A stretch of 64,000 bases of DNA from Diogma glabrata (taxonomy: Eukaryota; Arthropoda; Insecta; Diptera; Cylindrotomidae). The stretch is taken from contig OY856188.1 of assembly GCA_963693315.1 (NCBI GenBank), positions 267,587,114 through 267,651,113 on the forward strand, read 5' to 3'. Below the pieces are notes generated by a model that saw only the letters and a program-made list of their open reading frames with translations, was not told the origin of the DNA and searched no databases. Both the position numbers and the translations under genes were made by a program. Below, one piece after another: positions 22,780 to 35,319 of the stretch; within the stretch, counting starts at the first letter, position 1, and each line of letters opens with the position of its first letter.

Positions 22780-23131
22780 ACACGACAGAGGTGGTCTAAC
22801 TATGACTCAGAAACCCAAGGGTTAGCATTTTTCTTCTCACTGTTCCGTGGCAAACTAAAGACACCACCAGAACACCCTATACGTGGATGTCCGTCACAGC
22901 GGCACGAACGGCTTCCGATTCACTGCCCTGTTATCGTTCACTGGTATGCGTTCTTATTACCCTACAGGTTACGCTTTAACGAATAGAATTCTCGAAAACC
23001 ATGGCAGTTAGACTAAATGAGCGTAGCACTTGGCGGTCATGACCTCCTTGAGAACCCGTGAACGTGGTAAAATAACCATGGTGAGATGACATAGGGGGTA
23101 AACCATCAGAGGTTAACAAGACAAGACAAAC
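22780..23131 (-). repeat. 3' UTR of minus-strand R1-like element
   Basis: A comparatively GC-rich, non-coding stretch directly follows the ORF2 C-terminus on the minus strand. No poly-A tail is visible. The lower boundary is uncertain. Confidence 0.45.
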
Positions 23132-25245
23132 TTGACCATAGAACCTGTCAGAGCTACCTTATTTGTGCCTAAAGCAAGAGTTGCATCGCTGATAAAAAGA
23201 TACGTATGCCTACCCGTATCTGAGATCTCCCGACGTGTCTTCCATTTGTTGAGGGTCTCCTGGTGCAGTCCCTTTTTAATTTGCTTCCTTTCAACTCGGC
23301 TGTTTGTGTTGAAAGCGCGGTTCTATCATTTGACCTTCTCTTTTAAGAGAAGGTCTAAAGGGATTGTGCCCGCAATGACCTGAGTCGAGGTAGTAGAAAT
23401 AGATCTGTAGCCTCGGATCATGCGGAGCACAATATTTCTTGGAGCGCCTAGTAACTGTGTATTATGCTTAACGTTAGTCCGCCCGTACTAACCAGCTGAG
23501 CAGTACGATATAATTGATGCCGCAACAATCTTATAAATAAGATGTAGTGTATTTCTATCAAGACACCACCATTCATGAGATAACCTTGTGAAACTGTGGA
23601 AGAAGGACTTGGATTTCTCGCATATTTGTGTAACATGACTTGAAACCCCCATCCTCTCATCCAAGTCAACACCAAGGTATCTAGTTGAACTAATCATTCT
23701 GATTGTATTTCCATTAACCTTAATGGTTGGTGGTCTGGCTCTATCGTACTTGCCCTTTAGCTGTAGCATAACAGTTTTTTGGGGTCGCTAAAGTCCCTAT
23801 CTCCGGCTTTTGGTATTATAATAACCTGACCAATCATCCACTCTTTTGGAAAGATACCATATCTGAGGCAGCTATTGAAGAGTTTTAAGCAAGTAGGAGC
23901 TAAACCCTTTTAGGACTGCTGCACAATTACTACTTCTATTAAATTCAGACCAGGAGCTTTGCCACGTTTCATACTTATCACAGCCACCTCTAGATCATCG
24001 ACTGTGAAGTCCGAGACATCTTGCGATACATACGGTAGCTGCGCTATTCTTCTGATCTCAGCATGCTCAGGTGAGTCCTCTTTATCGTCCGGAAGCAAGG
24101 TGTCAAGCAGCACCTTGCTAGAGGTACTCCATTATTGCATGTTGTTTCCGTTCGAAGAGACGGTTTCATGCACTCTACGTTGTGCAAGCTTTCCTGTCTG
24201 ATATTTATAAATGAAGCCTCACGGGTCCTTGTTGCCTACTTCCGTAACAAGTTTCATAAAGCCTTGCCTTTTAGTTGTATTGACCTTATGCATGTATTTG
24301 TTTCTAAGGTTCCTGTAAGCAGCCTGCTTTTGCAGCCTCAGATATGGATCACGTTCCTTCTGGTACTTTTTTCTTACCTGGTTTACTTCACTTTTTTGTT
24401 TGGTTAGATCATTGGTCCACCAGGTTGCCCCTTTTGTTTTGTTGCAGTTTAGTTGACCTCGGTTTAGTATGACCTTGGTAAGAGAAACTACTATCGTCTC
24501 ACAGTTCACAGAACAACAAATCGCTTCAGCTTGTCTCTCGACTTGCTTATTATTAAGTACTAGATTTAGAGTAAGGAGATCCCAGTTGGTAGGCTCGATT
24601 TTGAACCTTTTTTATATTTGAAATTTTATCATGAGAAACGCGGGCAGAACGACTCTGAGAATCAGTTATCTCATAAGAGATAGCACGATGATCACTGGAA
24701 GTCTAACTCTCATGTACTTTCCAGTGTTTTATACGCTTAATCATACTTTGCGACATTAAGTTGACATCTACTGACAATTCACCGTTGTGTGCATATATGT
24801 GCTCAGATTTCTAGACTCGTTCACCACAAACAGACTCCATCGCGAGATGAAATCTCCAAGTTTGTGACCTCTGCCGTCAGTGATTCGATCGAACCACAAT
24901 TTGTATCGAGCGTTAAAGTCACCGACAATGACAACTGGACCTTGTATATAGCTTAGGATCTTATCTAGCTTATTTAAATGTTCATCGAAAGGCTCCCGAA
25001 ACTGACAATAGACATTCACTAGGTGAAACGCTCCACCAGGGTTTCTAACTTCTACACAAACACAGTGAGAATCTGTAAATTGCGAAAGTGTTATAACTTT
25101 TATACATGGTGTTGTGGAAACTTATGTGGGCAGGTATGCAATTTTTCCCAATTTCTGCGCTGGAGGCAGAGTGCGTGTTAATTCTCAGATCAGTCGCGAC
25201 TCCGTCGGGACTTACTCGACATCTTGCCTTCCGCCTACAGAACAA
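23132..25245 (-). pseudogene. R1-like non-LTR retrotransposon ORF2, copy 1
   Basis: Encodes the endonuclease/reverse transcriptase of an R1-clade-like element, 5'-truncated. On the minus strand: apurinic-like endonuclease 25240-24768 (FHLVNVYCQFRE; VVIVGDFNARYKLW; DRITDGRGHKLGDF); linker 24509-24219; RT entry 24113-23790 (MKRGKAPG; LFNSCLRYGIFPKEW; IIIPKAGDRDFSDP). At about 23785 the frame jumps to the thumb region (RPPTIKVNGNTIRMIS, TRYLGVDLDERMG), so the RT palm with its YxDD box is deleted. The C-terminal region at 23450-23132 reads SISTTSTQVIAGTIPLDLLL and TLNKWKTRREISDTG. The final Cys/His domain is missing. The same family recurs on the plus strand at 53-56 kb. Confidence 0.8.
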
Positions 25246-27914
25246 CCAAAAAAAAATATTTTCAACAAAAATTCACAATGTAAATCGTTCATGAACAAGG
25301 CCTAATTACACAATCCGCTACAGAGGGCTAGAGAATTAGAATTAGGAGTCATAATGACTGAGAATGTGTCGAACGCAACGAATTGGGTAAAAAAAAACCA
25401 TTTTGGAGGGAGAAAAAGAAACGAAACTTCCGAAACAAAAATACAATTGGAGGTTGGCAAACATAACAGGATAAGGATAAACTGCACTTGAGACAAAAAC
25501 GAAATTTCAAAAGTTTCTAAAATAAAACATCAAACTAAGTCGATGTGATGTAATAATAAGTAAGAAAAAAAAAATACCCAAGAACGAAAACAATTTTCAC
25601 ACAAAGAATTTTAAATTTAACAAAACTAAATTTTGAAAATTTTTTTTTAAAAAAAAAATCCGGACATTTTTTAAAAAATATCTAAACAAAATTAAAAATA
25701 AACTTACAAACAAATAATATTGAACACGAAATTCCCAAAAAACAAAATAAAACAAATTTGAGTTGGAAGTTGGTAGTTGGACGCAGTAGTTGGAGTTTTA
25801 GTTGGTTGGTTGAATTCCGGATCGAGAGCTGATAAAATTTTAAACATAAAAAAAATTTTAAATTGACCAAAATTTAAAAATATTCCAAAAATTTGAAAAC
25901 ACAAAAAAATAAAAAAAATAAAGATAAAAATATTTCAATAGTTAAAATTAAAAACAAATCAATATTTACAAAAATTTCAAAAAAAAAAAAACAAACACAA
26001 ACTTAAAAGTTGCAAAACAAACATTAATAAAATTCAATTTACAAAAATTATTCAGTATTACAATTTACAAATATTCGTTAACTAAAAATAAGTTTAAAGA
26101 AAAATATTCCACAGTCAAAAACGAGCTCAAATCAACATGGAGAGGGCGAGTGAATCTCCTATATGCCTAGAGACTAGATATTTCGATCATATTCTTGGTA
26201 TCAAACTCTATAAGTAGTTCTATAAACTATTTAGTAAGATTTTTAGGTTAAATAGAAAACTATTTTATTTATTTCGAAAGAAACCAACCTTTTGGAACAC
26301 TTTTGGAAAAAAACAATCGCAATAATTACAACCACACACCCTTATTTAAATTTGATGAGAACTATGAATCAATAACTTATATGTTGCAACTAAATTAAAA
26401 TCAAATAACTTTTGTCAACGCATTATGAACCAGTTACTTAAAATTGAAGTTAATATATTTCTTAAAAAATTAATATCTATAAAATTTATTCCACCTGAAC
26501 TCAATAAATTTTATTTACAATATAAAATTAAGAATAATTAAGAAAAGATAAAACGAATTCTCAGAATACAAAAATAAATATCTTAAATAATTCTTAATCA
26601 TGAAAAACTAATTCACAAAACTGCTTTTCTACTATTTTTTTTATTTTCTGATTTAAATTAAAGCTTTTAAGAATTAATAAATGAATGTATCTTTAAGGCT
26701 CACTACATAATTTGCATATCAAACGAAGGTTAAAGTCGAATAACTTAACTCATTGATAAATATTTATTTTTAGATATGATATCCAAATAATTGGATGAAC
26801 CAGACTAAATGGCGGCGAATTAATTTCATAATATCTTTCATGATTTCATGACTTTAATTTAAAACTAAAATATATTAAACAAAACTTTATTCTATCTAAC
26901 TGAATATATATTTGATTGTGTAAATATTTTGTAATCAATCACATCATCTGATTCTATTTTCTAATGAAAATAGTTTTCATTCTATACGAACAGAAAACTA
27001 AACAAATAGAAAATGAAATATTGTAGATTGAAAAGAAAATTTAAATTATTAAATAATCCTATTTCCATACACATAATATATTTAATTAACAATTTCATTT
27101 ATATAAAATTCATCATCTTTATTTGCCTTGATTGATGTGATGGCTAAATAAAAACGGAATCATCCGCAACAACAACAGCAAACAAATCAAACATTTTAAT
27201 TTTAATTAATAAATTTTTTTCCAGAATATTCTGTAAAACCATATCTATCTATACAAATATTTACATTTGCATGGATCCAAATATGAAAAATTGTTGAATG
27301 AAACGCGTGAAAAGGTAGGGATTGTTTGAAGATAATATTGCTGATTACAAGGTTGATTGTAAAATTCGGATTTAAATATTTTATGTATATTTTTCATTGA
27401 TAAGGTTTATAGTACAATTTGATGACCGATAAAGGTGTGGGGAGTTATAACATGACTATAGTATGAATCAACTAAAAATCAGGTTAGATATTGGTATCAT
27501 AGTTAATGATTTATTTTTAAAATATGTAATATGAGATTTCAATAGATCGACGTAATCGAAGGAATGTCTCAAAGTTATTAATAAAACAGAATTTTCGTTT
27601 AATTATGTAAATATGTTTACTATTGGATCAGCAACTAAATATGCGGAAATAATTGTTTTTTCGGGATTAAAATTTTAACTTATTATGGTTTGTTTAATTT
27701 AAACACATTTTCATGATTTTAATAGATTTGGAAAAGTCAAATCGGATCTTGTAATAACATTTTTAGTTTATATTATTTTTTATTTATGTCGGAAATAATT
27801 TGTTTAGATAACTTTATTTACTTAAGCATTTTATGCATCATTAGAATCCAAAAATTATTATAATAACAATTCAGGATAACTACAGCAAAATTTTGCATTA
27901 CTTGGCGACCTTAC
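25246..27914. other. Unassigned AT-rich region
   Basis: A-rich low-complexity DNA, especially 25550-26120. No gene, repeat pair or RNA recognised. Confidence 0.5.
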
Positions 27915-28212
27915 TACTAGTGATGTGGCGGTGGTGAACGACCAGTGTTAATTGAACGGATCACTTTATTAAACGATGACCGATCGTTCAGTTAGTAATA
28001 GAACCATAGTTCGAAAGTCACTAATCTGTGATGAATAAATAAAGTTTTGGTACTTCTTTAATATTTTATTTCATTCAATTCAATAACATCCCACAAAAAC
28101 GTGTTCTTTAAGTTACTGAAAAAGCAGTTTACACAGTTAATAGTTTAAAAACAATACTAATTTGTTCTGCAAGCAATGAGCAACTCAAAAAACATTTATA
28201 TTTTGTTTTAAT

Positions 28213-28291
28213 AAAATTTGTTGTGTAATAGGAATTACAATATAGGAGTCACAATAAGACAATGAAACCTTTTAAGACAAAGGTAAAAAAA
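28213..28291 (+). repeat. AAAATGTGTTGTGTA family, end fragment
   Basis: Matches the left end of the element at 62621-63171: TTGTTGTGTAATAGGAATTA, then TCACAATAAGACA and CCTTTTAAGAC. The rest is absent. Confidence 0.6.
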
Positions 28292-28444
28292 TACATAAAA
28301 ATTAAATAAACACAAAATTTACAAATTAACAAAAACTGATCCGGTTCTCCTAGAGGACAAAAATATAAAAAAATAAATTAAAATAGAAGGCAGTCTTGAG
28401 GACTGCTGACGACACAAGTAGAAACTTAAAACTGTGAAATAGCT

Positions 28445-28760
28445 ATTTTTACCTTCTAAATACAACAAAATCTTAACTTACTTAACCACACTCACACACT
28501 GTTATTAACTGAGAAAACCATCAAATTCAATAAAAAAGAAAAATCAAAATATGAATCAAGAGAACGAAATTAAAATTATTTATAATACATTATCATTAAT
28601 TTCAACAATACTTAAGTTATTCGTACTATCAATTGCGTTTTCTTTATTAAAAAGTATAAGGAAAAACACAAAAATCAAATACGACAAAAAAAATTTTTTT
28701 ATTTTACTTACAAATACAACAAAATCTTTACTTACATACTATACCACACTATAAACACTG
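28445..28760. repeat. Direct repeat pair (AAATACAACAAAATCT)
   Basis: AAATACAACAAAATCTTAAC with CCACACT.. ACACTG at 28457-28520 is repeated, diverged, at about 28703-28770. Confidence 0.6.
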
Positions 28761-29333
28761 GTATAAACCGTAAAAAAATAAGTTTCATTAAAGAAGAATT
28801 ACAATTTATCTCACTCTCTTTTAATATTTATTTTATATTAAATATTTATTTAGCGTGACGATGACTAGAATATATAAATTTTTCCCCATACAAAATCAAT
28901 GCCTAAAGAAGTTTTCACTTCAACAGGAGAACAAAATAACTGAAAAGATATTTTGCTTTAAACGAACGATCCGTTAAAAAAATGACCAATTTAACATGAA
29001 TGACCGATCCAAAACAAAAACAATTATTTGCTAAAAATAAATTGAACAAAATACGATGAAAAATGCACGAACCAACCAATTTTTTTTTGTTTTTATTAAT
29101 AAGACATGTTTAGTGTTAATATAATAAATCATAAATTAACATGTCTGAATATCCGAAGATATCATGCCAACTAGGGATTAGAATCCATTATCGATGGAGA
29201 ATTAACTTTCTTTGAGAAATCTACTAACGACGAATTTAAACTTTTGAAGATTGAAGATTTGCACTGGATGGCTACAGTTCCACATCTAAATATTTGAATG
29301 AAAGGCAATGAAAAAATTAGTTTTTGTTTAGAC

Positions 29334-29415
29334 CGAACGACCGATCCAAAATGAACAAAAGATCCAAAATGAATGATCGATCCCAAATGAACAACCAATG
29401 CAAAAAGAACGATTT
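29334..29415. repeat. GATCCAAAATGAAC short tandem repeat
   Basis: About five irregular units of GATCCAAAATGAACAA and relatives. Confidence 0.7.
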
Positions 29416-29667
29416 ATCTAAAAACAAAACTGATTCGTTTTTTAAATATGATTTCTTATAAAATAGAGCACGAATTGTTTAGTATTTTTCAGCATATGAA
29501 TGTTCAGAAGAAAAAAATAGTTTAGGTGCTATTGTTTGGAGATTGTTCCTTCTTGTTAGTAGTATGGATGCTGGCATGTAGAATTAATTTAATTATTTTT
29601 TTTCAATATTTGTTGAACGATAAAAATTTAGGTTTTGTACATGTCGAAGTAAACTTAAACATAAAAA

Positions 29668-29810
29668 TATCAAGACTTCGGTCTGGGTTAAGAATTTTTA
29701 TATAGTTTCCGGCAAAAAACTTTTATGAGGACATTGTTTTTAGTTTTAGGCAGCGATTTATATCAAACATAAAACTATTTGTTAAAGTACAAGTATTTTT
29801 TTATCTCATT
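29668..29810 (+). repeat. Hairpin-ended repeat, copy C (terminal scrap)
   Basis: ATATCAAGACTTCGGTCTGG, then CCGGCAAAAAACTTTTATGA and GTTAAAGTACAAGTA, matches one end of the elements at 14.3-16.9 kb and 48.7-50.6 kb. It includes the UUCG-type hairpin but lacks the outer palindrome. It breaks off where the Jockey fragment begins. Confidence 0.85.
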
Positions 29811-29814
29811 CCTA

Positions 29815-30720
29815 CAGATAAAAATCCGAGATTGTTGGGGGTAACATTCGAGCCACTGCTTAAATTTAATGCTCATGCACAACAATTGAGCTCCATACTG
29901 AAGAACAGGAATAATGCATTGAAAGCAGTAGCGGGTAGTTCATGAAGCAAGGATAAAAATACAATAATTACAACGTATAAAACAATAGGTCGACTTATAT
30001 TATAAACTATGCTGCACCCATATGGACACCCCAAGTTGCGGACACGCACTGAAAGAAGTTATAAACAACACAAAACGCAGCTCTGCGAACTGCGACCGGA
30101 TATCATTTGATGGCGCATCGAGATCACCTGCACGAGGAATATAACATATTGCCAGTCCGTGAACATAATGAAATGCTAACTAAACAATATCTATTGGCCT
30201 GTCACAAAGAGAAGCATCCTTGTAATGATACCATATTGAAAATTGAGCCACCTAGAGACATAAGGAAGACAGCAAGATGCTTTCTGCATGAGGTTAGAGA
30301 CCATCAAGTAACATTGACGAATATACTTACAGAACAGGCTTAAAAGCACTTCATACAAAAGCTATTGAGGACGTTATAAGGAATTACGCCCCAAATCGAA
30401 ATCTAAATAAAAAGCCACCATAAGTCGCTGCCGAAGAGGTCTAACCGCCCCGTAGCACCAGATCCATCCTAGCTCAACTAAGATCCGGTTGGTCACGCAT
30501 CCTAAACAACTACATGAGCAGAATTAATCTTGAAATGATTGACAAGTGTCCCGCACGTGATGGCACGCCGCATGATGTAGACCACCTATTCCGATGTCCT
30601 AAAAATTCACTAACCTGACGAAGGAAGATTTGTGGTACCGCCCAAAAGCAGTAGCAAAGTTCCTGAACCTGGACATGGAGCCGGAGGATTAGCACCAAAA
30701 CTGTCGCTACAACAACAACA
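29815..30720 (+). pseudogene. Jockey-like non-LTR retrotransposon, 3' end
   Basis: Carries the C-terminal part of a Jockey-clade reverse transcriptase plus its 3' end. Frames in order: LGVTFEPLLKFNAHAQ, SILKNRNNALKAVAGS, ITTYKTIGRLIL, then MAHRDHLHEEYNILPV and REHNEMLTKQYLLACH, and after a frameshift ILAQLRSGWSRILNNYMSR and CPARDGTPHDVDHLFRCP, the terminal Cys/His box with one cysteine changed to arginine. LRRKICG and the in-frame alternative WYRPKAVAKFLNLD precede the stop. The element ends near 30720 in a CAACAACAACAA-type tail, usual for this group. RT catalytic domain and endonuclease are absent (5' truncation at 29815). Confidence 0.85.
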
Positions 30721-31185
30721 ACCAGCCATACTAGAAATCATAGTCCTTATACCTTATAGATATGTATATGTTGGAATTGTGAAAAAAAGTTGTTGGAGCC
30801 TTCTATAATGGAATACGGGCATCCTTTAAGGCAATAAGATTTCAAAGAATTAACAACTAGCTCCCGCTTTAAGTTATCCCAATCGTCAGGACGGTTAGTG
30901 AACCACTTCGTATACGGAGTTGTAAAAATTACTGGAAATGCACTCTTTTAAGCATGCTCTAAGACCCTGCATCGGTCACGAACTCAGGATCATTAGTTTG
31001 AAATTTTATCTCTCGAAAACACTGAAAAATAATAATAAAAAACATTGAAAGAGGTTCAAATAAACATCGCAAGTTTGGAAGAAGAGACACTTATGCGGAT
31101 GGTGTTGCTGGTGGCGTTTTTCGTTAAAGATGTTGATATACTATCAGGGATTGTACTCTTTGCATCCTTTCTAAATGAATAGCGG
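30721..31185. other. Unassigned stretch
   Basis: Moderately complex sequence without recognisable coding or repeat structure. Confidence 0.5.
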
Positions 31186-31260
31186 AGATGTCAAACTCGC
31201 GGCCCGCGGGCCACTTGTGGCCCGCTGTATAAATTGTTGTGGCCCTCAACACTTTTACAA
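31186..31260 (+). repeat. hAT-like terminal sequence (GTCAAACTCGCGGCCC)
   Basis: GATGTCAAACTCGCGGCCCG followed by CGGGCCACTTGTGGCCCG resembles the widely shared GTCAAACTC..GGCCCGCGGGCC start of certain animal hAT elements. No opposite end was found nearby. The GC content contrasts with the surroundings. Confidence 0.5.
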
Positions 31261-31473
31261 ACCTACAGTGTTTTAATTCAAAAATGCATTAAAAAAAATG
31301 AATTTATCAAAAATAATCTCAAAATACAAAATGCACTTGTGATTGCTACCAAAAAATATGATCTTCCACTGCATAACCTGTTGTCTTTCTCGACTTTTCC
31401 TTTCGGCAACAACCTCTTTAATTTTGTGAAAGCAGCTATACGAGGTGTCTTCGGCAGACTAAAAGATTATGTT

Positions 31474-31685
31474 AATTTTTTTTTTAACTATGAAGGATGG
31501 AAATTTGTTTTAGAACACAAAGGTAGCCTTGTCCGACACAAATGTGTCTGCTTTTGTTGAGTCCGACAATTGACATTTTGGCATTTTTGGGTTGTCGGAC
31601 TCGACAATAGCAGACAAATTTTTGTCGGATAAGGTAACTCTTATGTTCTAAAACAAATTTCCACACCCATAGTTAAAAAATAATT
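31474..31685. repeat. Palindromic foldback element
   Basis: Inverted arms of roughly 90 bases (TTTTTAACTATG, GGAAATTTGTTTTAGAACA, TTGTCCGACA, GAGTCCGACAA) flank a short centre near 31580. Because of the symmetry both strands show an open frame with the same WKFVLEHK peptide; neither is taken as a gene. Confidence 0.85.
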
Positions 31686-32194
31686 GTGGTAGCAAATTTA
31701 CAAGATCCTGAGCAATCGTCATTTTTCGGAGCTGGCCGAATGAAAATGCGGCCGAATCGAGGAAAATGGCAGAACAAAAGTTTTTGGACTCGTCAAGGAC
31801 AGGCGGCATCATCATATGAATCATCAAATGAAATCAGCAAGGAACAAGGAAATATTATGATTGCTCTGAACTGAAAAAGTTGATTATACTCATTCAAGAT
31901 TTGGCTTTCTCAGTTGACATTACTGACCATCTCATTCAACTCAATATTATTGTTCAGCTTAAAATTATGCATGGATTTTATGGAAATTAGGCACCGGCTG
32001 GATTATTGGCCCATATTTTTGTTTTGTTTCAGCAAATTTTTGTAAAAATTTGCTATTTAACTTTTAATTTACTTTTATTTTCTCTAGTCTATCATAAAAT
32101 ATTGGCCTTTGTCATATATTGTCAGTGATGGGATTTTTTGTTTAGTTATCCATTCTTCAACAAATAATATCAAAAAAAACAAAAAAAAAAGAAA
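31686..32194. other. Unassigned stretch
   Basis: A 62-codon frame at 31686-31874 (NLQDPEQSSFFGAGRMKMRP) is composition-wise plausible but matches nothing I recognise. Confidence 0.4.
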
Positions 32195-32306
32195 GATTTA
32201 CGTCCATCAACAGCTTTGAACGTATGTTGTTGTGGGATCTTGGTCTTAAAAGGTTTTTGTGTGTTATTGTGACACATATTGTAATTCCTACTACACAACA
32301 CATTTT
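32195..32306 (-). repeat. AAAATGTGTTGTGTA family, end fragment
   Basis: Reverse orientation: ACGTCCATCAACAGCTTTGA, TTGTTGTGGGATCTTGGTCT, then TACTACACAACACATTTT. It matches the right end of the 62621-63171 element. Confidence 0.75.
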
Positions 32307-32519
32307 ATTAAAAAAAAAATAACCTTGTTGTATGACCAAATAAATTCATTCACACAAAAGATGGAAAATATAATTGAAAAAAAATGTATGCAATTTTTGT
32401 ATGCAGTTTTGTATGCAAAAATGTATTCAATTTTTCTTCTTTAAAATATAATTAACACTGTTTGCCGTTGACACTTGGCGTAAGTTTTCAATAAATGTTG
32501 AAGAAAATTTGCAAATGGG

Positions 32520-32905
32520 CCCGAGCAGAAACTAGTAAAGGAAAGCCTGAAAACAATCAGGGCAATCTGAGGTAGGCAGGCAATCTGATGTGGGCCTGTT
32601 TCGAGCCTGATTTACAATGCCCTTTTAGAGTTAACTTTATTTGAATATATCAATCCCTGTAGTTGTTTTTCGTATTTCAACTCTGGTTGGGCAATCTGAC
32701 CAGAGCCTGATACAAAAGACCCTACTAGAGTTTGCCCTATTTAGTTTTATATGGCGAACTTGCTCAGCAACTCATCCGACTATCCCAATCAGAGAATTAG
32801 ATCCCTGATTGAGAGAAAAAGTGTTACACTCATGATCAGGGCCCTATCAAACTAGGGAAACTCTTTTCAGGCCCCTATTTGAACCCTAACAAATTTATGC
32901 TCGGG
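32520..32905. mobile_element. 386-bp CCCGAGC-ended element
   Basis: Left end CCCGAGCAGAAACTAG; right end is the inverse of CCCGAGCATAAATTTG. Inside are repeated GGGCAATCTGA, GAGCCTGAT and GATCAGGGCCC motifs. The end compares with CCCGACTGGAAATTAG of the 7.5-kb element, and AGGCAATCTGAT here compares with AGGCAATCCTGAT near that element's right end. It looks like a MITE of the same group. Flanks are GG and GA, so a 2-bp duplication is not confirmed here. Confidence 0.7.
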
Positions 32906-33320
32906 GAGTTTATAGAACACCTGCGAAGCGAGTCAGATTGACTGAAGAACATTTAGCATCGAGATTAAAAATTACATAAAAGAAAACTAATACCAAATTT
33001 TGACTTAGCAAAAAAACTGAATTAAATATGTAACTAATGATCCAACTAAGTCCACTAAGTAAAAATCTTATCATACAATAAAATATGACATATGCCAATA
33101 TTTCATGATAAGATGAAAGACCAATTGTGAGAAATTTGCAGAAAACAAAACAAAACTAATTGCCAATAATACAGCTGATGAAGCGCACCTCAGACGCACC
33201 ACCCACCACCTCAATCGAGGTACAAAGCCCACACAGAATTATGTGTCAGTCTGATTCCTCGGAAGAGCTAACGAGCGGTACCACTACGGAACGCGGCCCA
33301 GCTAAGACTGGGAGTGCTAC
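32906..33320. other. Unassigned stretch
   Basis: 33180-33320 is relatively GC-rich and may be the outer part of the dispersed repeat that follows. No gene recognised. Confidence 0.4.
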
Positions 33321-33475
33321 CGTTGACTAATTAAAGTTCGTCCGCCAGCACCCTAAGATATCATCTTGGCTAATGATATCTCCTGCCATTGCCAGTGGTA
33401 TGTGATATCTCACTCACGCTGACTCATATGTCAATGGGGACTGGAGTACGCAGGGTAGTTAGACCCGTAGATCAA
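33321..33475. repeat. Dispersed repeat, copy 1 (AAGATATCAT..GATATCTC)
   Basis: Shares CCCTAAGATATCAT, TATTGCCAGTGGTAT-type, GATATCTCA and GTACGC..GGGT blocks in order with 63254-63409. It could be the 3' UTR of a non-LTR element. No coding sequence is attached. Confidence 0.75.
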
Positions 33476-33544
33476 CATTGATCATAATCGATCAACATCG
33501 ACCTCTTCTGCATCGACCCCTCCTTTGTTTAAGCTAAAATTAAA

Positions 33545-33625
33545 TTTTCATTTTCATAGATCAAATGCCTGAAGAAGAAAACAAAGGATTTTCGAAATAT
33601 TGCAAATAAAACTTTGAAAAATAAC
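33545..33625 (+). repeat. Possible Penelope-like 3' tail
   Basis: GCCTGAAGAAGAAAACAAAGG then TTTTCGAAATATTGCAAATA. This CTGAAGA..GAAA arrangement resembles the motif that follows the GIY-YIG gene in Penelope-like elements. No coding sequence is attached, so the call is weak. Confidence 0.3.
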
Positions 33626-33639
33626 AAATAGTGTTTTTA

Positions 33640-34138
33640 AATTAATTTTTGAAACACTATATAAAATTTTTGACCTAGAATCCGGAACTCTGAGAAAAAA
33701 AGAGACAAAAATAAAACATTAAAATAAGCAGGTCGATATAGACAAAAGCTCTTTTTTAAAGAAAAATTAAAATTTTTAATAAAACCAAGAGCACGAGGAA
33801 ATAATTTTCGAAAAATTTGGCCAGTATACCGAAATGAGTTTGACATGCCTGGGATAGATAGTTGTGGACTCACAGTGTCAATCCGCGAAAATCGGAGATG
33901 GTTTTTTTTCTAGAAAGCACAACTCCTCTTAACTTGAACTTCTAACCCTCAAACGGAGTATGCCTGAGAATTACTGACATTTTAGTTTTTTGACTACTAT
34001 AGAGGAAAGACTACCATTGTAGACTACCATAGTACTATCTGAGTAAGACTACCATAGTTCTTCACTCGTTAAATATTGTTATATGCCAAAGAAAGAGATT
34101 TGAGTCCTAAATTATCCACGGGATATACAGATTGATTG
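33640..34138. other. Unassigned stretch
   Basis: AT-rich. The duplicated phrase GACTACCATAGT near 34010-34060 is a local repeat. No gene recognised. Confidence 0.45.
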
Positions 34139-34313
34139 TTCAACTAACGTTGCAGTATGGAATCTCAATTTGGTGTCTGGCCCTAAATAAAATGGGTTAA
34201 TCAAATACAAGTTCATTCTTCATAGGTCCGCAAGATTAGGTATTAGCAGAGCTCTACGGAATACACCATCTGCAATCCGAAAAGTTAGCTTCGCCAAACA
34301 GATAGCAAATATG
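34139..34313 (+). pseudogene. Non-LTR RT C-terminal fragment
   Basis: The frame reads [18 protein letters not shown] and then, after a shift, [20 protein letters not shown]. This fits the region after the RT thumb of R1/Loa-type elements (YG..VW; RSA..GISGALRTTPTAAL). It is cut off by the long AT repeat. Only about 55 residues remain. Confidence 0.55.
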
Positions 34314-34331
34314 ACTGTTAGCCCTAATTCG

Positions 34332-35319
<988 letters not shown>

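Larger units (their letters stand above)
27915..29420. mobile_element. Possible non-autonomous hAT-like element with GATCGTTC motifs
   Basis: AGTGATGTGGCGGTGGTGAA near 27920 is followed by GAACGACC, GAACGGATC, CGATGACCGATCGTTC. Related CCGATCC/GAACGA motifs recur at 28965-29010 and as a short array at 29330-29415. Motif clusters of this type flank some hAT elements. Matching terminal repeats were not found, so the limits and class are uncertain. A MITE-end fragment lies inside at 28213. Confidence 0.25.

Noticed and set aside
31484..31666. Frames on both strands with the same WKFVLEHK peptide
   Set aside because: Produced by the palindromic foldback element, not by two genes.
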